Assembly (NCBI RefSeq): GCF_001949145.1
Contig: NW_019091391.1
Location: 856,249 to 920,248 of the forward strand
Length of the DNA: 64,000 nt
Reading direction: 5' to 3'
From: Acanthaster planci
Lineage: Eukaryota > Echinodermata > Asteroidea > Valvatida > Acanthasteridae
The notes beneath the pieces are model-generated. The model saw nothing but the letters and a program-made list of their open reading frames with translations. It was not told the DNA's origin and ran no database searches. The position numbers and the translations under genes were made by a program. This document shows positions 41,301-53,200 of this stretch, one piece after another. The number at the start of each line of letters is the position of its first letter. Positions within the stretch are counted from its first letter, which is position 1.

Positions 41301-42581
41301 GCGGACTTTTCGTCTGAATGAATCCAAGCTCATGAATTATTCGATACTGTCGTTCCAAGTGTATCTTTATATGACTCGCCAACTGTGCACAATTTTGAAA
41401 TCTGATCGAATTAAGCGAGATGCTAAAAAGACGCCCTCTGACGTGCAGTCAACGACACGTAAGGGCCATGACGTCATTTAGAACCAAAATCGTTCTCCAA
41501 AAATTGTCTTGCAGACTTTTTAATGACTTCTTAAAAACCAATGATTCCTTTTCTTTCTTTCCTTTTACCACTTTAGGTTGCAAAGAGCAGCTAAGGACGC
41601 TGCGGTGTTTGTCAATTGTCTTTTGCGTGTAGAGAAAACCACCATTATCTTCAATTGCTGTCACGTGATACCGTGGACTTCACTATTTAATATTCGACAA
41701 ATTTGAGCTCTGGTGAAACAAGGCCTATTCTCCAGGTTAATCAATAACATCGTTATGTGATTGGCAGCCTATATTAAATTTGAGTTTTGGGATTGAAAAA
41801 GTCGGTTATTGGTGAACGAAACATGCCTTATCGAAAACGGTCACCAAGATAAAAGGAATTATTTTGCCAATTTCTTCGAAGATTCTTTGTACCTGCTGAA
41901 GGTTGCGGTTTTCATTTAATGAGAGTTAATGATCTTACTGAGTTAATACGTTGTATTTAGCACCGTGTTCCTCCAAAACTTGGGGATATCACTAGTTGAT
42001 GCATAATAAGGGAAGCGAAAATTAATACTTTTACTCAAGCAACTTCGGGAATTTAAGAAAAACAATTAAAATCTGCAAAACTCACAACTTGAAATGAATT
42101 TTCTATTTCGACACAGTGGTAAAATAAATACTGACGTGTGTGTATTTGCAAGAATGTGTAACTGTTTCAATTATTGTCAGGCACCTGTTTGAAGGGAGAC
42201 TGCATTGAACGTTATTTCATTCTGATAGATATTTCTGTCCCATAACTGGAAGCAACAGTCAAAAACGTCTTGAAAGGCTCCTTTTCATGTAGTCAAGAGT
42301 TTTGCTCATTGCTATAGGACCCTTTCCGTGTATCTCTTTATCCGTTTCACTATGATCCCTCGAACATTATAAGCCAAGCCTGATCGCCATCCCCTCGCAC
42401 AGCGCATGCCAAGTGCATGCTATGCATACCATTTCGTCATAATGAGGCCGAATTCAGCACAACCCAGCTGCCTTATCCTACCTTCTACGACGAGCATGAG
42501 ACCCATGGTGTAGTACTCGGATGGGCCGAGAGGCGCGGCGTCTTGCTGACCCGGCGGGAAAGCACCCGACGCCGACTCCAT
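35305..42581 (-). CDS. RGR: RGR-like opsin (retinal G-protein-coupled receptor type; complete, 5 coding exons)
   Basis: Seven-transmembrane opsin of the RGR/peropsin/retinochrome group. RGR opsins bind all-trans retinal and act mainly as photoisomerases. Minus-strand coding exons: 42482-42581, 37133-37243, 36614-36790, 35933-36225, 35305-35535; 303 aa, human RGR 291. TM1 reads GVLGMLLNGVLFVL and TM2 MSLCAGDFGIGLM. TM3 begins at Cys95 with Tyr98 at the rhodopsin E113 position. The E(D)RY site is Glu119-Lys-Tyr. The ancestral counterion equivalent Glu164 (E181) lies six residues before disulfide Cys170 in GRYGIEPPKTTC. TM7 carries the retinal-binding Lys271 in PLLAKICPIGNAALQ. NPxxY is replaced by NAALQ, as expected for RGR (human NAINY). 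The C-tail is very short. A 3' splice site at 42594 just before the ATG implies at least one upstream 5' UTR exon. Coding intron 1 (37244-42481) encloses ependymin-related gene B. Confidence 0.93.
35651..35810. mobile_element. TACGGGCGATT palindromic MITE, copy A (opsin intron 4)
   Basis: The left arm is diverged (ACGGACGATTCGCTATTA, GTGCGCCTCCAAGAG). The right arm is TGATTGGCCAACGCGTTGC, then GGAGGCGCCCTATTGTG and AATCGCCCGTATT. Same family as the copies at 48711 and 49247. Confidence 0.8.
38835..38841 (+). promoter_or_regulatory. TATA box of ependymin-related gene B
   Basis: TATAAAT lies 62-68 bp before the ATG at 38903, putting the expected start of transcription near 38866. Its presence inside the opsin intron supports an autonomous promoter for the nested gene. 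Confidence 0.6.
38903..41594 (+). CDS. ependymin-related secreted protein B, nested in an opsin intron (complete, 6 exons)
   Basis: Paralogue of the gene at 12.1 kb with the same exon number and intron phases. Exons: 38903-39014, 39243-39400, 39855-39945, 40403-40591, 40981-41087, 41577-41594; 224 aa. The signal peptide is MAKVYACVILLLGLVAAV, followed by KKCCFP, TETATYGRDTLNGLQGSSKF, VRKVQKYEPG, a sequon NGT, WMIYDEKTC, NCVP, LFVAPGCSLANSLKID and VPDFCPKEVP. Exons 1-3 and 5 are very like gene A. The first half of exon 4 differs strongly. The last exon is reduced to five residues (VAKSS) instead of a 38-residue acidic/basic tail. That last exon is called from a good polypyrimidine-AG acceptor and phase only, so it is the least certain part. 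It likely encodes a secreted extracellular glycoprotein of the EPDR family. Confidence 0.85.
42123..42128 (+). promoter_or_regulatory. polyadenylation signal of ependymin-related gene B (candidate)
   Basis: AATAAA lies about 530 bp after the stop codon and about 350 bp before the opsin first coding exon on the other strand. The nested transcript would therefore end inside the opsin intron. Confidence 0.35.
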
Positions 42582-44961
42582 GACCGATTTGACCTGTGAA
42601 GGAAAAAAAAAAGCTCTGAGAGAAAACCAAAATCGCACGAAACTTTTCAAACAGTTGACTGGTATCAAGCAGCTTGTTAACGAGAGGGTTACTGGGATTA
42701 AGCAGATCCTAATTGTTACAAAGGGGCTAGGGAAGAGACCAACGAAAATTTGGACTTTGGACTTGAGAATTAGCTCTCATACGCCAGCACAAAAGTGCAC
42801 TTCAAATAATCAAGACTCGGCCTCTTTCAATCTTCCATTGGGTTCTGAAATTGGATTAGCTGGATTAAATTGGATTTGAACACTTCAAAATAGTATCCCG
42901 TGCCTCAGAAAGAGTGTCTGGGGACATTATGAGGGGTCATCGAGGGTCATAGGCTGAGAACGAATGAAACAACAAACCGGTCGATTTGAAGAAAAATAAG
43001 CCATTTTGTTTATTTTTTTGGATACGAAAATATAAACCGTGTATGAAAGCATCAAATAGAGGACGAAATCAAACATTTCACATTTAATCTCAAAGTACTG
43101 CGTAATTCAAAACAAGTCCCAACCAGAGCCTCTAAAAAGAAAAAAAAGACTAAGGTTAGGGTTCAAACATGGAAAATAATTCATACTGGTCACCAACTGT
43201 GCGGAATTTTACCATGCGTATAAATCGCCAAGATCGATGCCAAGTATTATTCCGGCTTGAATGGACAAGAACCCTGCATACATTCTATCCAATCTAGGCC
43301 TACCCGTCGCTTCATGCACTGCACTGCACTGCAGCAATGAACAGTAATGCACTAATGAGCAAGAAAATGGCCTACCTCAGCCAGTGGGATCAGCACAGTA
43401 CAGTGCGTGGCACACGAGGCGATCTTCTTCGACCCGCTGGTTGGCTTTGTCAGATACTTCTAAGCTTATTGTTTAGACGCGCTGGTGCTCGTAATGATAC
43501 CTTCAGTTCATTCTTCAACGAGGAGCGAATGCCTAAGGGCTCAGGCAAAGGCGTATTTTCAACATCCCGTGTCCACATGTGATTTGGAAATTTTCATTTC
43601 AATTGTCCCTCGTATGCTTTTTACACGCTGTGGAGAAGGTACCCCCGGGCAATGTTGTGGCATTGAAATTATGCATTCTATTCGCTTCTACGTCATTGTG
43701 ACAGCAGGTTCACTTCGCCTCTGTAATTTAGACTGGTTCACTTGCCCTATCCAGTTGAGACTTCACCAAAAGGGCAACAGAATTAGAAGGGGTTGTCTGG
43801 AGGCGGATCCAGGAATTGGGGTGTCGAAATTTTTCGAGGGGTGGGGGTACTGGTCGCTGTTGTTGAATCCATTTAATCTCTGTTTCATCCTCAACTGAAC
43901 ACGCAAATATGACCCAAGGGGTTTATGCTTTTCAGGGCGGTTTGCAACCTTTAGACGTAGGATGTAAATCTATGCTGGCGGGTTGGGGGTGGGAAATGAC
44001 CACTGAGGGTGGGAGAAATTTATCTAATGCTATGAAAATTCCTGATATTATTGCTCGACTCATACAGAAAATGTACACCTAAATAGGTCTATTAGTTTTT
44101 CCATTAAGCTACAATCCCAGCCAAATCTCGCTGGAACTCCTTCCCCCGTGCCCCTCCTAAAATTGTCTCCCTTTATCGGGCGGTCTGTGCTCCGACTGCA
44201 GACAACAACATCTGCAGGAAGCGGGGAACCCAGGAGGAACAGATGCTGTCGTGTGACGTGTCCTGACCATCTTGACCGGCGTTGCAGCAGCTCCTCGAAA
44301 ACCCTGACGCGAGCATTTTTGACAGTCCGATATTACAGTTTGGCGCCCTCTGTTTCCCGCTTAATCTCGCGCGCAAAGGAAAAGTTACGATTGTAAAGTC
44401 GTTTTACGGGGCACTAAAAATCTCACTTAGATTAGAAACTAATATCAAAAATGATTTAACGGGATTTTTTGAAGAAAAAAACTGAACAAAGCCAAAAACC
44501 TAAGAGATCTAATCAAAAACCTAATTATCAAAATCGCATTCCTGTACATACATTTTCAATGGACCTTGCCACCAAGGCCATTTGTGAGCATTGTGTGCGT
44601 AATTATTAACTTATTAGTAAAAAGGTCTATTAAAATCACGTGGCTTTTTCTATTGCATGCATATGCTTTCTGCTAACCACTGATGTGAAAAGCGCTCCCA
44701 GTTCTTTCGTTTCTCGGCCTCCCCCCCCCATTAGCCTCCAACAAGACACAACTAGGTTCACAATACTTCCAATTCTTGAACGACGGTGACAAATCAGTCG
44801 CTCAACTGAAAAAAAAAAGGAAACCAGCACTAAAAGGATCGGGTGTACACATACACGTAGGTGTGTGCATGTTCCACTCTTCAAGGGAGCCTTCACGTAG
44901 ACTATCTCGGGGACCGAATAAAAAAAAACTACAAAAGGGGACAAAAAACATTGCAGGGGAC

Positions 44962-45224
44962 CCCTAAATTTCTTTTCTCACGTGGAGAACCAAAGCCCAA
45001 ACATGTTCGTGAGATTCTCCTTGAAGACAAAAAGCTCACTTCTCCTTTCACCCGACAATGAGAAAAACTCAACAAAGTAAATTTAAGCCCTAAATTTCTT
45101 TTTTTTTAAGGAGAGAACCAAACCCCAAACATGCTCGTGAGATTCTCCTTGAAGGCAAAAAGCTCATTTCTCCTTCCACTTTGACAAACGACAATGAGGA
45201 AAACTAAAAAAGAGTAAATTTAAG
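44962..45224 (+). repeat. two-unit tandem duplication of ~126-137 bp
   Basis: CCCTAAATTTCTTTT, GAGAACCAAA.CCC, AAACATG.TCGTGAGATTCT, CCTTGAAG.CAAAAAGCTCA and AGTAAATTTAAG occur in both 44962-45087 and 45088-45224, with small indels. Confidence 0.85.
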
Positions 45225-46519
45225 CAACTTTTATATTTTAAGTCACGGTTTTCAAACACATGTACACATTTAAAACAATTTCATTTGAACTGGTTCTTCA
45301 CACTTTATACATTGAACACAAGGTGATTACTTGAGAAAAAGAAATAAAATGGTAATAAAGAAAGGAATAATACCTATCACGTGACCACAGATTCGGGAAT
45401 ATAATTTATTTTTACGTGTTGCTTAATTAAACAGAAAACACATAAAAGGTGAATAAAAGTTCGTAAGGTAGGCAGGCTCCTCGAATCACAATTTTCGAAA
45501 CACATGTATTTGAATTGTTACAACGAATGAATTTCGAAAACTCGTTGAAATTAGTTATTACGTACAAAAATTGAAACGCAATAACAAATCAAAAACAATA
45601 ATGCAACTACATAAAATAAAATACAAAATATATATAATTGAACGTTCAGTGATAACTCTGTGTTACGGCACATTTGCTGAAATTGTTCTTAAACGTGCTT
45701 TTGTACAGATTTACATAAAATGATCCTAACAGAATTGGAGGTTAAAGGACATTTTTAAAAAGTTCAATCGGCTGCCAATTAAAGGTTGTAAATTTCAAAC
45801 ATTATAAAATGATCTTTACAATACTTTGAGAAACGATGATAAATAGTAAATTATAGTGAACGTCAAGAATCACGCCAGACTGTTTTTTTAATGCAATGCA
45901 TGATTGGTATTCTATTATGCACAAGCTATGGTAAGAATTTACAGTTAAAAACTGACGAGTTTTTAGAGTTCGCTTTTTTAGTTCAGCCTGAATTACAACA
46001 TTTAATTGCTCAAATATGATATATTCATGAAAGGTATCAAACAAGCGCACAGAAACTCATTCAGCAATATCAGTCACTATTCTTGACTTCGTAAAAACAA
46101 GATTACTTAATGGCACTTCTGCTAAAAATTCCCATTTTTGTGCGCATTGGCAGAAAATCAAACAAGTTTTTGCCGCTAGTTGGCAGCAAACACATTCAAA
46201 GCAAAGACACAGAAATAACATGTAAGGTAGGCATAATGTTTCAGGCGGAGTAAGCGCTGATAATTTGGAAATGATACAGGATCAAGCAGTGGTTGGAAAT
46301 TTAGAGCATGCACGTACATGGACAGTTTGGTTAGCTATAGGTTTTTGCCAAAGAAAGTATTTAGATGTCGCGGTGCCCGTTTGATTTACCATATGGTTGT
46401 TATAACCACCAGCTTTTCCCATCTCATCCAATTCACGAATAAAAGTCTGTACACATGTAATACCAAGATAGAGAAACGTATTTACGTCATTTTGTAAACA
46501 TTTTATACTTAAAACTGTT

Positions 46520-46525
46520 TTTATT
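46520..46525 (-). promoter_or_regulatory. polyadenylation signal of NDNF (candidate)
   Basis: Minus-strand AATAAA about 710 bp beyond the NDNF stop codon. Confidence 0.35.
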
Positions 46526-47237
46526 TTAGGCAGTGTACTTAGCTTGCAACAAGGCCATTGCCTTTAGGCATCACCAAGTCTGGGTACCAGCCGAGATGGC
46601 GGGATCCTGGCGTGTTCTTTACATCAAACAATTATATACACCGATTCCAGACCAAGCCGCGGCAACCATTCGTTCTCGGGGTTCAATATACATGTACATT
46701 ATTATAAATTACAGTGTTCGAAATAAAGGCGTCCCGTTCCAAAACAGTCAAAAGTATATAGTACAAAATAAGAATACTAGGTTTCTCATAAGCAATGAAG
46801 TTTATACGGTTCAAGTCTTTGATATACACGACCGTATTACTGTCCTTTTCTTTCAAGAATTGTAAAACGCAGCATCCAAACTCCAGCAACTGTTCCCTTG
46901 TCTGACATAACTCTGAAAAAAAAAGATGGCACGTGGCTCTTTCCATCTGACCTGTCCATATAGCATTAGCGCCCTCCTGTGAATCGATTTAGCACCAGTC
47001 GCAGTTCGCAATCGCGCCCTCTCTCGATCACAAACGTCAGAGTCGCTCGGTCACTTCCCGGGTAAAAGCCGAGTCATTTTTGTCTCGCCAGTCAGACTGT
47101 CACGAGGCTGTCGTCGTTCAGGTGGTCAGTACTAAACAGAGGGCGCCCTTGCTGGAGGCGCCGCGTCGTTCATACGGCAATTCACGCTACAGCCGGATAA
47201 AACGTCTCCAACCTAAAAGGAGTCTTTACATCTCCAA

Positions 47238-50200
47238 TCAGCACACTTTCTTTGTCGTGACCCTAGCGCTTCTGTACGCCAGCGTCTGTTTGCCGAAGCT
47301 ATTGACGTACACGTCGAAGATGTACGTCGTGTCGGGCGTCAGCCCGCTAATTTCCTCCATGAGGACATCCCTTTCCACATCGGGACCACTGACGGGCCGA
47401 CAGATCACCTTTTCAGTTCTCTTCCTCATGTCCGGCTCGAGGCACTGCCTGTTGCGGCCCCGGGTTCGCTTGGTTGGCTTCTTCGCCTGCTTCTCCACCC
47501 GCTTGTACAGGCAGTACTGGGACACCTCCTTGGTGCTCAGCCAGGCCAATGTGACCGAGTCGCACTGCCGCAGGTTCTCAAAGACTTTGATCCGCTTATC
47601 GGCCGGCAGCCGGGGGAACGGGTACTTGTTAGGCCGGGTGGTGGCGAAGATACGGAAGTGCGTGGACCCCCGACGCAAGCTCTTGACCTTGATCTGGATG
47701 TCGCCCGAGATGTCGCGGATCCAGAAGTCCTTCAGGTTGCGGATGTTCGAACTCCGTATCTTGGTCCCGTCCCGCCAAACTTCGGCCTGCACGGACTCAA
47801 TGCAGGGCTGAACCGTCACCATGACGTCTTGCACCGTCTCCCCGACGCTAAAGTCGAAGGTCTTGACTGGGGACGACTTACGGACTGAGGACGTGCGAAG
47901 CTTACCGTCCTTGAGGGTAATGTGTTTTCTGATCTCTGGTCCCGGTCGGGTGATGATGGAGGTACCGATGTACGCGACGCTTCTGTTGTTGGTTTCGTCC
48001 ACGGCAAACAGGTCAAAGTAGTACCGCTTGGCCGGCTCCAGGTTGGTGAATGTGTGAAGAGTTTTCTTTCCCACACACTCGACGATGATGTCGTCTTCCT
48101 CCTCTCTGTCCCGTCCACGGCCTTCCCTCTCGCGATTCCGGTCTCGCCGGTGCTGACGTCGCTCAGCGCGCTCGCTCTCGAAGCCGAATCCTGCGTGCTC
48201 CGGCTGGGCTGGCGGCTGGTCCCCGTACAGACAAGACTGCACGCTACACCACGTGTGGTAATTCTGCCTGGCGTTCAGCGCTACGCAGTACACGATGGGC
48301 TCACGGTAGATCACGTCCGACGGGCTCGGCTTCCAGGCCAGAGACACCTTGTTCTTGCGGAAGGAGGTGATGTCGAGTCGGGGATCAGTCGGCAATTCCG
48401 GATACAGGTGATCCGAATCCGGCGTGGTGGTGGCGTAAATCCGCACGCTCGTGCTCTTCTCCGGACTCTTGATCTCCAGCGTGTAGATGCCGGCTGGGGA
48501 GCTGTAGGTGACGTACGTGCTGACGTCATAGCCAACGTACGTCTTCACCACCGTGCCCAACTTTGTGTTGGGATGACGACGAGGGCGCTGTTCACTTAAC
48601 TGGTCGTCACCTATGCAAAAAAGAGATAGGCAGGTACATGTATATTATGCTTCACCACTTCCGCAACGTGGACACCACAATACACAAAGAAGCAAAAGCG
48701 TGTGCCACAATACGGGCGATTCACAATAGCGCGCCACCAAGAGTTTGCAACACGTTGGCCAATCATAACGCGCGAAATTTGTCGACCCTTTCCAAACGCG
48801 CATTGGGTCGACAAAGTTTGCGCACTGTGATTGGCCAACGCGTTGCAAACTCTTGGTGGCGCACTATTGTGAAACGGCCGTATTAGCCGGGGGTCACCAT
48901 TTCGTTATCTACGGGCACTGCCTCATCACCGTAGTCGACTCAAAAAAGTACACGGCAACTGAGCAATGTCAAGGTCGCACTTTTAACAACTTCATCGGTT
49001 CGGTTCCTGTTTGATAACCGTGTTTTCTTGCAATCTGCCGGCATACTTACTGGAGCCGCTTCCGTCCTCTGGCAGATCCATCAGTGACAATGTCCAGTCC
49101 AGTTGAGCGGCGCACGGCGTGACTGTGATAGCCACGGGTGCGTTATCCTCCTCCACAACGAAGTAAAAACTGGACAGAAAAGAGAGCCAGAAACCAGCAC
49201 CGTTAAACAAGCGGGAAAACTGATTTCTGCTTTGCTTGTTTAGGAATACGGGCGATTGACAATAGTGCGCCTCCAACAGTTTGCAACACGATCAATATGC
49301 GCGAAATCTGTCGACCCAATGCGCGTTTGGAAGGGGTCGACGGATTTCGCGCGTTGTGATTGGCCAACGCGTTATAAACGCATGGAGGCGCACTATTGTG
49401 AATCGCCCGTATTCTATAAGATGACTTTGACGCACACGCTGCTAAATCGGAACGTCGTGAACAGCAACAAATACACAGAGGTTTTATTACATGCGTTTCA
49501 AGTTGCTATCTCAGATGGTCCACGTTACCTCAGCTCTGCAGATATGAAGTCGAAAAGGCCGCATATCCAATTTACAGGGACCAAAAGGTGGAATATCTCA
49601 GCGGGACAGGCCCTGCAGATTGAGGGCTACAGATCAATACGGGTTATAGGTGAAGTCCTGAGCAATGCAGAACCATCCCGTTGCTGAATTCATGCTGGTA
49701 TTTAAGTATTTGAAGCCTTGTGCAAGAAGGAACTTCAAGGCTGCGATTTCCTGTAACTGACCGGGACCTAGATTTAGCTCTAGACATAAGGCTTGGCTGG
49801 TCGGGTGCACTGTGTTCACGTATCGCGTCAAGGAAGCCCTTACCTCACTGTAATGTACATGTACATATACGCAGTCACATTGACTATGAACCTTGACCTA
49901 CAGCAGTCAAGGGAAAGTCAAAGATGACCATTGTGCATTTACTTGGGTGAACTGGTGTGCACAGCAAACTCAGGTCGAATCTTCAGCGCCCAGGCGCACT
50001 GAGTCTGGGCAGATTACTGCATGGGCAGAATGGCGATGTGACCGTTCCCAGTAATAATTGTGTTCTTGAGCAGGACATCCACAGCTCGCATTCTTGCCTA
50101 GATGCAACAAGGGTCGCGCTGTATGTTCAAGTTCAGCATCAGCTACTGTAAGCGACGCGCCGATTACCAGTAAAGTTACCAGGACGTTTGTTTTCAGAAA

Positions 50201-53200
50201 TGGGTGATTTCGGGAGAGCTTTCGTTGTTGATCAGTGTGCATTAAGGTGAAGAACCTTATTAAAAAAATGTGCCCCTGTAGTCAAACTCCACGGGAGGAC
50301 TTCTCTCTTCCACCCAGCTCAACCATCTCTGCCCCGGCTGTAGGCACTTACACGATGCTGGCTCGATACACGATGTCATTATCGTGTTGGCACGACAAAT
50401 TCGGACAAATTGCCCGTCAAAGGGCGTCCTGGCTGATGGATCAGGGGCGCACAAAAGTGCAGGGCGCGGGACGACCCCACCCCTGGGGCGAGCAAATAGT
50501 TCGCGTGATTGTGCCGAGTAGTTCACGGCGGGGTGACCTGACCAGTGCATGGCTGGTTAAATCTCTCGGCAGTATACTGTTATGCGTTCGTCGTCGAAGT
50601 CATGGCTAGACATACCGCGTGTGGGCCTACCCTCACAGCCGCGCTGAAGACGCGTCGACGTGGACTCTCGCATTTAGTTTTCGGTATGCAAGCTAGCCGC
50701 GATTCAAGTCTGTTAACTGAGGGAACGACCACATGTACGGCTTTTTGTGGGACTAAACATACAGCTCACGAAATGCACTGTACACTGTCTAATGACAGTA
50801 CTGCTCTGGTCTCTTTTCAAATCAGATAGGGCCTACCTTCCTACATCAAATCTGCCAGTGATATTTGCCAGTGAGGTCATTGCTTATCATGATAATACCG
50901 ACTGGTTTACGTCTAGAAATACACTTCAACCAAGTTCAAGCGATTGCACAACTGATGAAACCTTTTCAATGGTCTGGTCACTATCTCCTAATGCCTCCAG
51001 GTTCAATTCAACTATGTATACTTCAAGCTTTACCCACGACTCAGCCATGACATTACACGAATGACTGATTCTAGAGAGCTCCAATGCAGCAAGTTATATG
51101 CTGCCCCGACCCGCCAAGAAGCACCAATCTGCAGACGGGAGGGAACTTGACTTCTTGATAACTCAACTTCACATCTGGTGATCCGTGACAAATCTACCAC
51201 AACACGGAGGAAGTCCCTCCCTATCAACACAAACACAAAATGGCCGTCGGGCACATCACGGCCCAAATCCCGAGGATCTTGCCTCGACGCAAGATAAATA
51301 AACGACGCGTCGATTGCCATCCCTCGCCCCGACCTTTGCGCGTTTGACCCCCTGGGCATGACTTCGCCAGTGACATATCATAAGCGCGCACACGACAGCC
51401 GTTTCAAGTGCAATTTCTACATGACAGTAAACTCGGCGAGTGCGTGAAAGCATTACAAGGTACAGTCCCAGCGTCCCAAACGTTTTCTTGCTCCAAAACA
51501 GGAAGTTTTGTCAGGTTTTAATATTCTGATATGTGTGATGTTTAAACGAAGCCGGTCTTGCGGTGAAAATTAACATCACTGTCAATCTTGGCTTGTGCCT
51601 GCCGTTAAAAGTCCTTGAGAATATTTTTGATGACATAGTAATTGGACAACTGGATTCGAGCAAATTCTGTTGCAAACAAGATGCTTCCGCGCATTCGAAA
51701 GCACAAGAAAAAACACGCACGATTTTCGAAGGCTAATTCATGAGGTCAGAGTTGGTGCCCGCCACACGGGATGTCCCCTGAGCAACGTCGACGTAACGGA
51801 GACCCAAATGTCGGCGGCGTCCTATCCATCTGAGTGTCAGAATAAGAAGGCCGGGGTTGCTTGCGTAAAACAAAATCTATAGTGCGCAGACTTTGGTCGC
51901 TCTCCAAGTTCAACAAATAACCCGTGTCTTGCATCACGCCATCGACCGATTCGGTGCCTCTCGACAGTCAGAGGGTAAGTATGACACAGATCGAGCTTTC
52001 ACAAAATGCGTCCACGGTGACCGAGGGACTAAATTCGATTGTGAAAAAAACCCCGCTCTGCTATCTAGGCTTACATCTCGCCCAACCCTGGGCCTCAAAT
52101 GTTCCACCTCTTGCTGCGTGATTCGTGAGAGACAATTCGCGGCCATTGCAACTTCAACGGGACGCCCGTGGGTACTGGAGGTTGTTCGTTAATAAACGCG
52201 CGGTCTTTCTCCGGAACGAACCCCCTCAATCTCTTTAAAAGTTTGAAGTTTCGGGAGATGGCTATAACACTCTTTTTTGTCCAAATAAACTCGTCAAGCG
52301 CATCGGGTGCAAACCATAATAAATCAGTACTCAGGGGCTTTCTCGAAACACTCAATCATTTTTCCAAATTATTTTTATTTAAAAATCGCCCATACCTCTG
52401 TGTTACGGGTGAATAGTGCGTTTACATGTGTTTCCCCGAAAGGATTCCCCCAAACCGTGACCGACTACAGAAAATAAACTTTACTAATTATTTTGATAAG
52501 TGAATTATTTTGTGGGTGATATTTTTGGGGTGTTGCACAAATACACTTGTCCATAAGCCAACTAACTTTCCACGAAGGTCTGTAGCTAGGAATTACAAAA
52601 CCAAACAAACAACAAGCACCGCATTGGTGGAAAAGGAGGCTACACTATTCTTACCACAGGCAGAGCGCGAAGTAATTGCTGGCGAATCGATTAACTTTGT
52701 CCATCTCGCTTTGACCCCACTGGAACACCCGGTCACTTACTCCCTCCACTGGGCCCGGGCGAGCAAGCGGGTCAAGGCGGGGCCAAAAATAATATTTGCT
52801 GGACTCCCGCGGGAGCGATTTTTCGGCATATTTCTCGCCTGTCAAAGCGCAGGCCGCCCCATTTAAAATATTTGCTTTACCCGCAGTTCGGCGATGGGGC
52901 CTACTTTGAGCGGGAGCAAGGGGGGGTGGAAGCAGACCCCGAAGCCTGGGTCATGCTGCTAGAACAAAGAAATTTGCAGAACGCTGTCGCGACCGGATAG
53001 GTTGTGTCAAGTTGTGTGCAAACGAACATATGGTACAAAAATCACATTTTGGCTGGAGAGAGTTTAAAAGGCGGAGTGCTTGCACGATCGCCGACGGATG
53101 GGGGTGGGGGGAATCATGATGTCACTCAGGTGTGCTGGCCTCTTACTGACCCGTGTCTCCCCCCCCCCTTCGTTTGAGATGCGATCAACACCCGTGACGC

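Larger units (their letters stand above)
42596..47237. other. interval between opsin and NDNF
   Basis: No conserved coding exon recognised. Probably contains an opsin 5' UTR exon, since a minus-strand donor-like GAG/GTAGGC lies near 43370, and NDNF 3' UTR at the right. It also has a ~130-bp tandem duplication (44962-45224) and AT-rich unique sequence at 45.2-46.5 kb. Confidence 0.5.

Noticed and set aside
42582-42668. Extension of opsin exon 1 upstream to a Met at 42668
   Set aside because: The stretch is a polypyrimidine tract ending in CACAG at 42594, i.e. a 3' splice site, so the upstream codons are intronic.
47080-47811. 243-aa open frame on the plus strand, and a 225-aa one at 47922-48599
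   Set aside because: Both are shadows of the long GC-rich NDNF exon 3 on the minus strand.
51030-51359. 109-aa minus-strand frame, considered as a retroelement fragment
   Set aside because: No reverse-transcriptase, integrase or protease motif could be identified.
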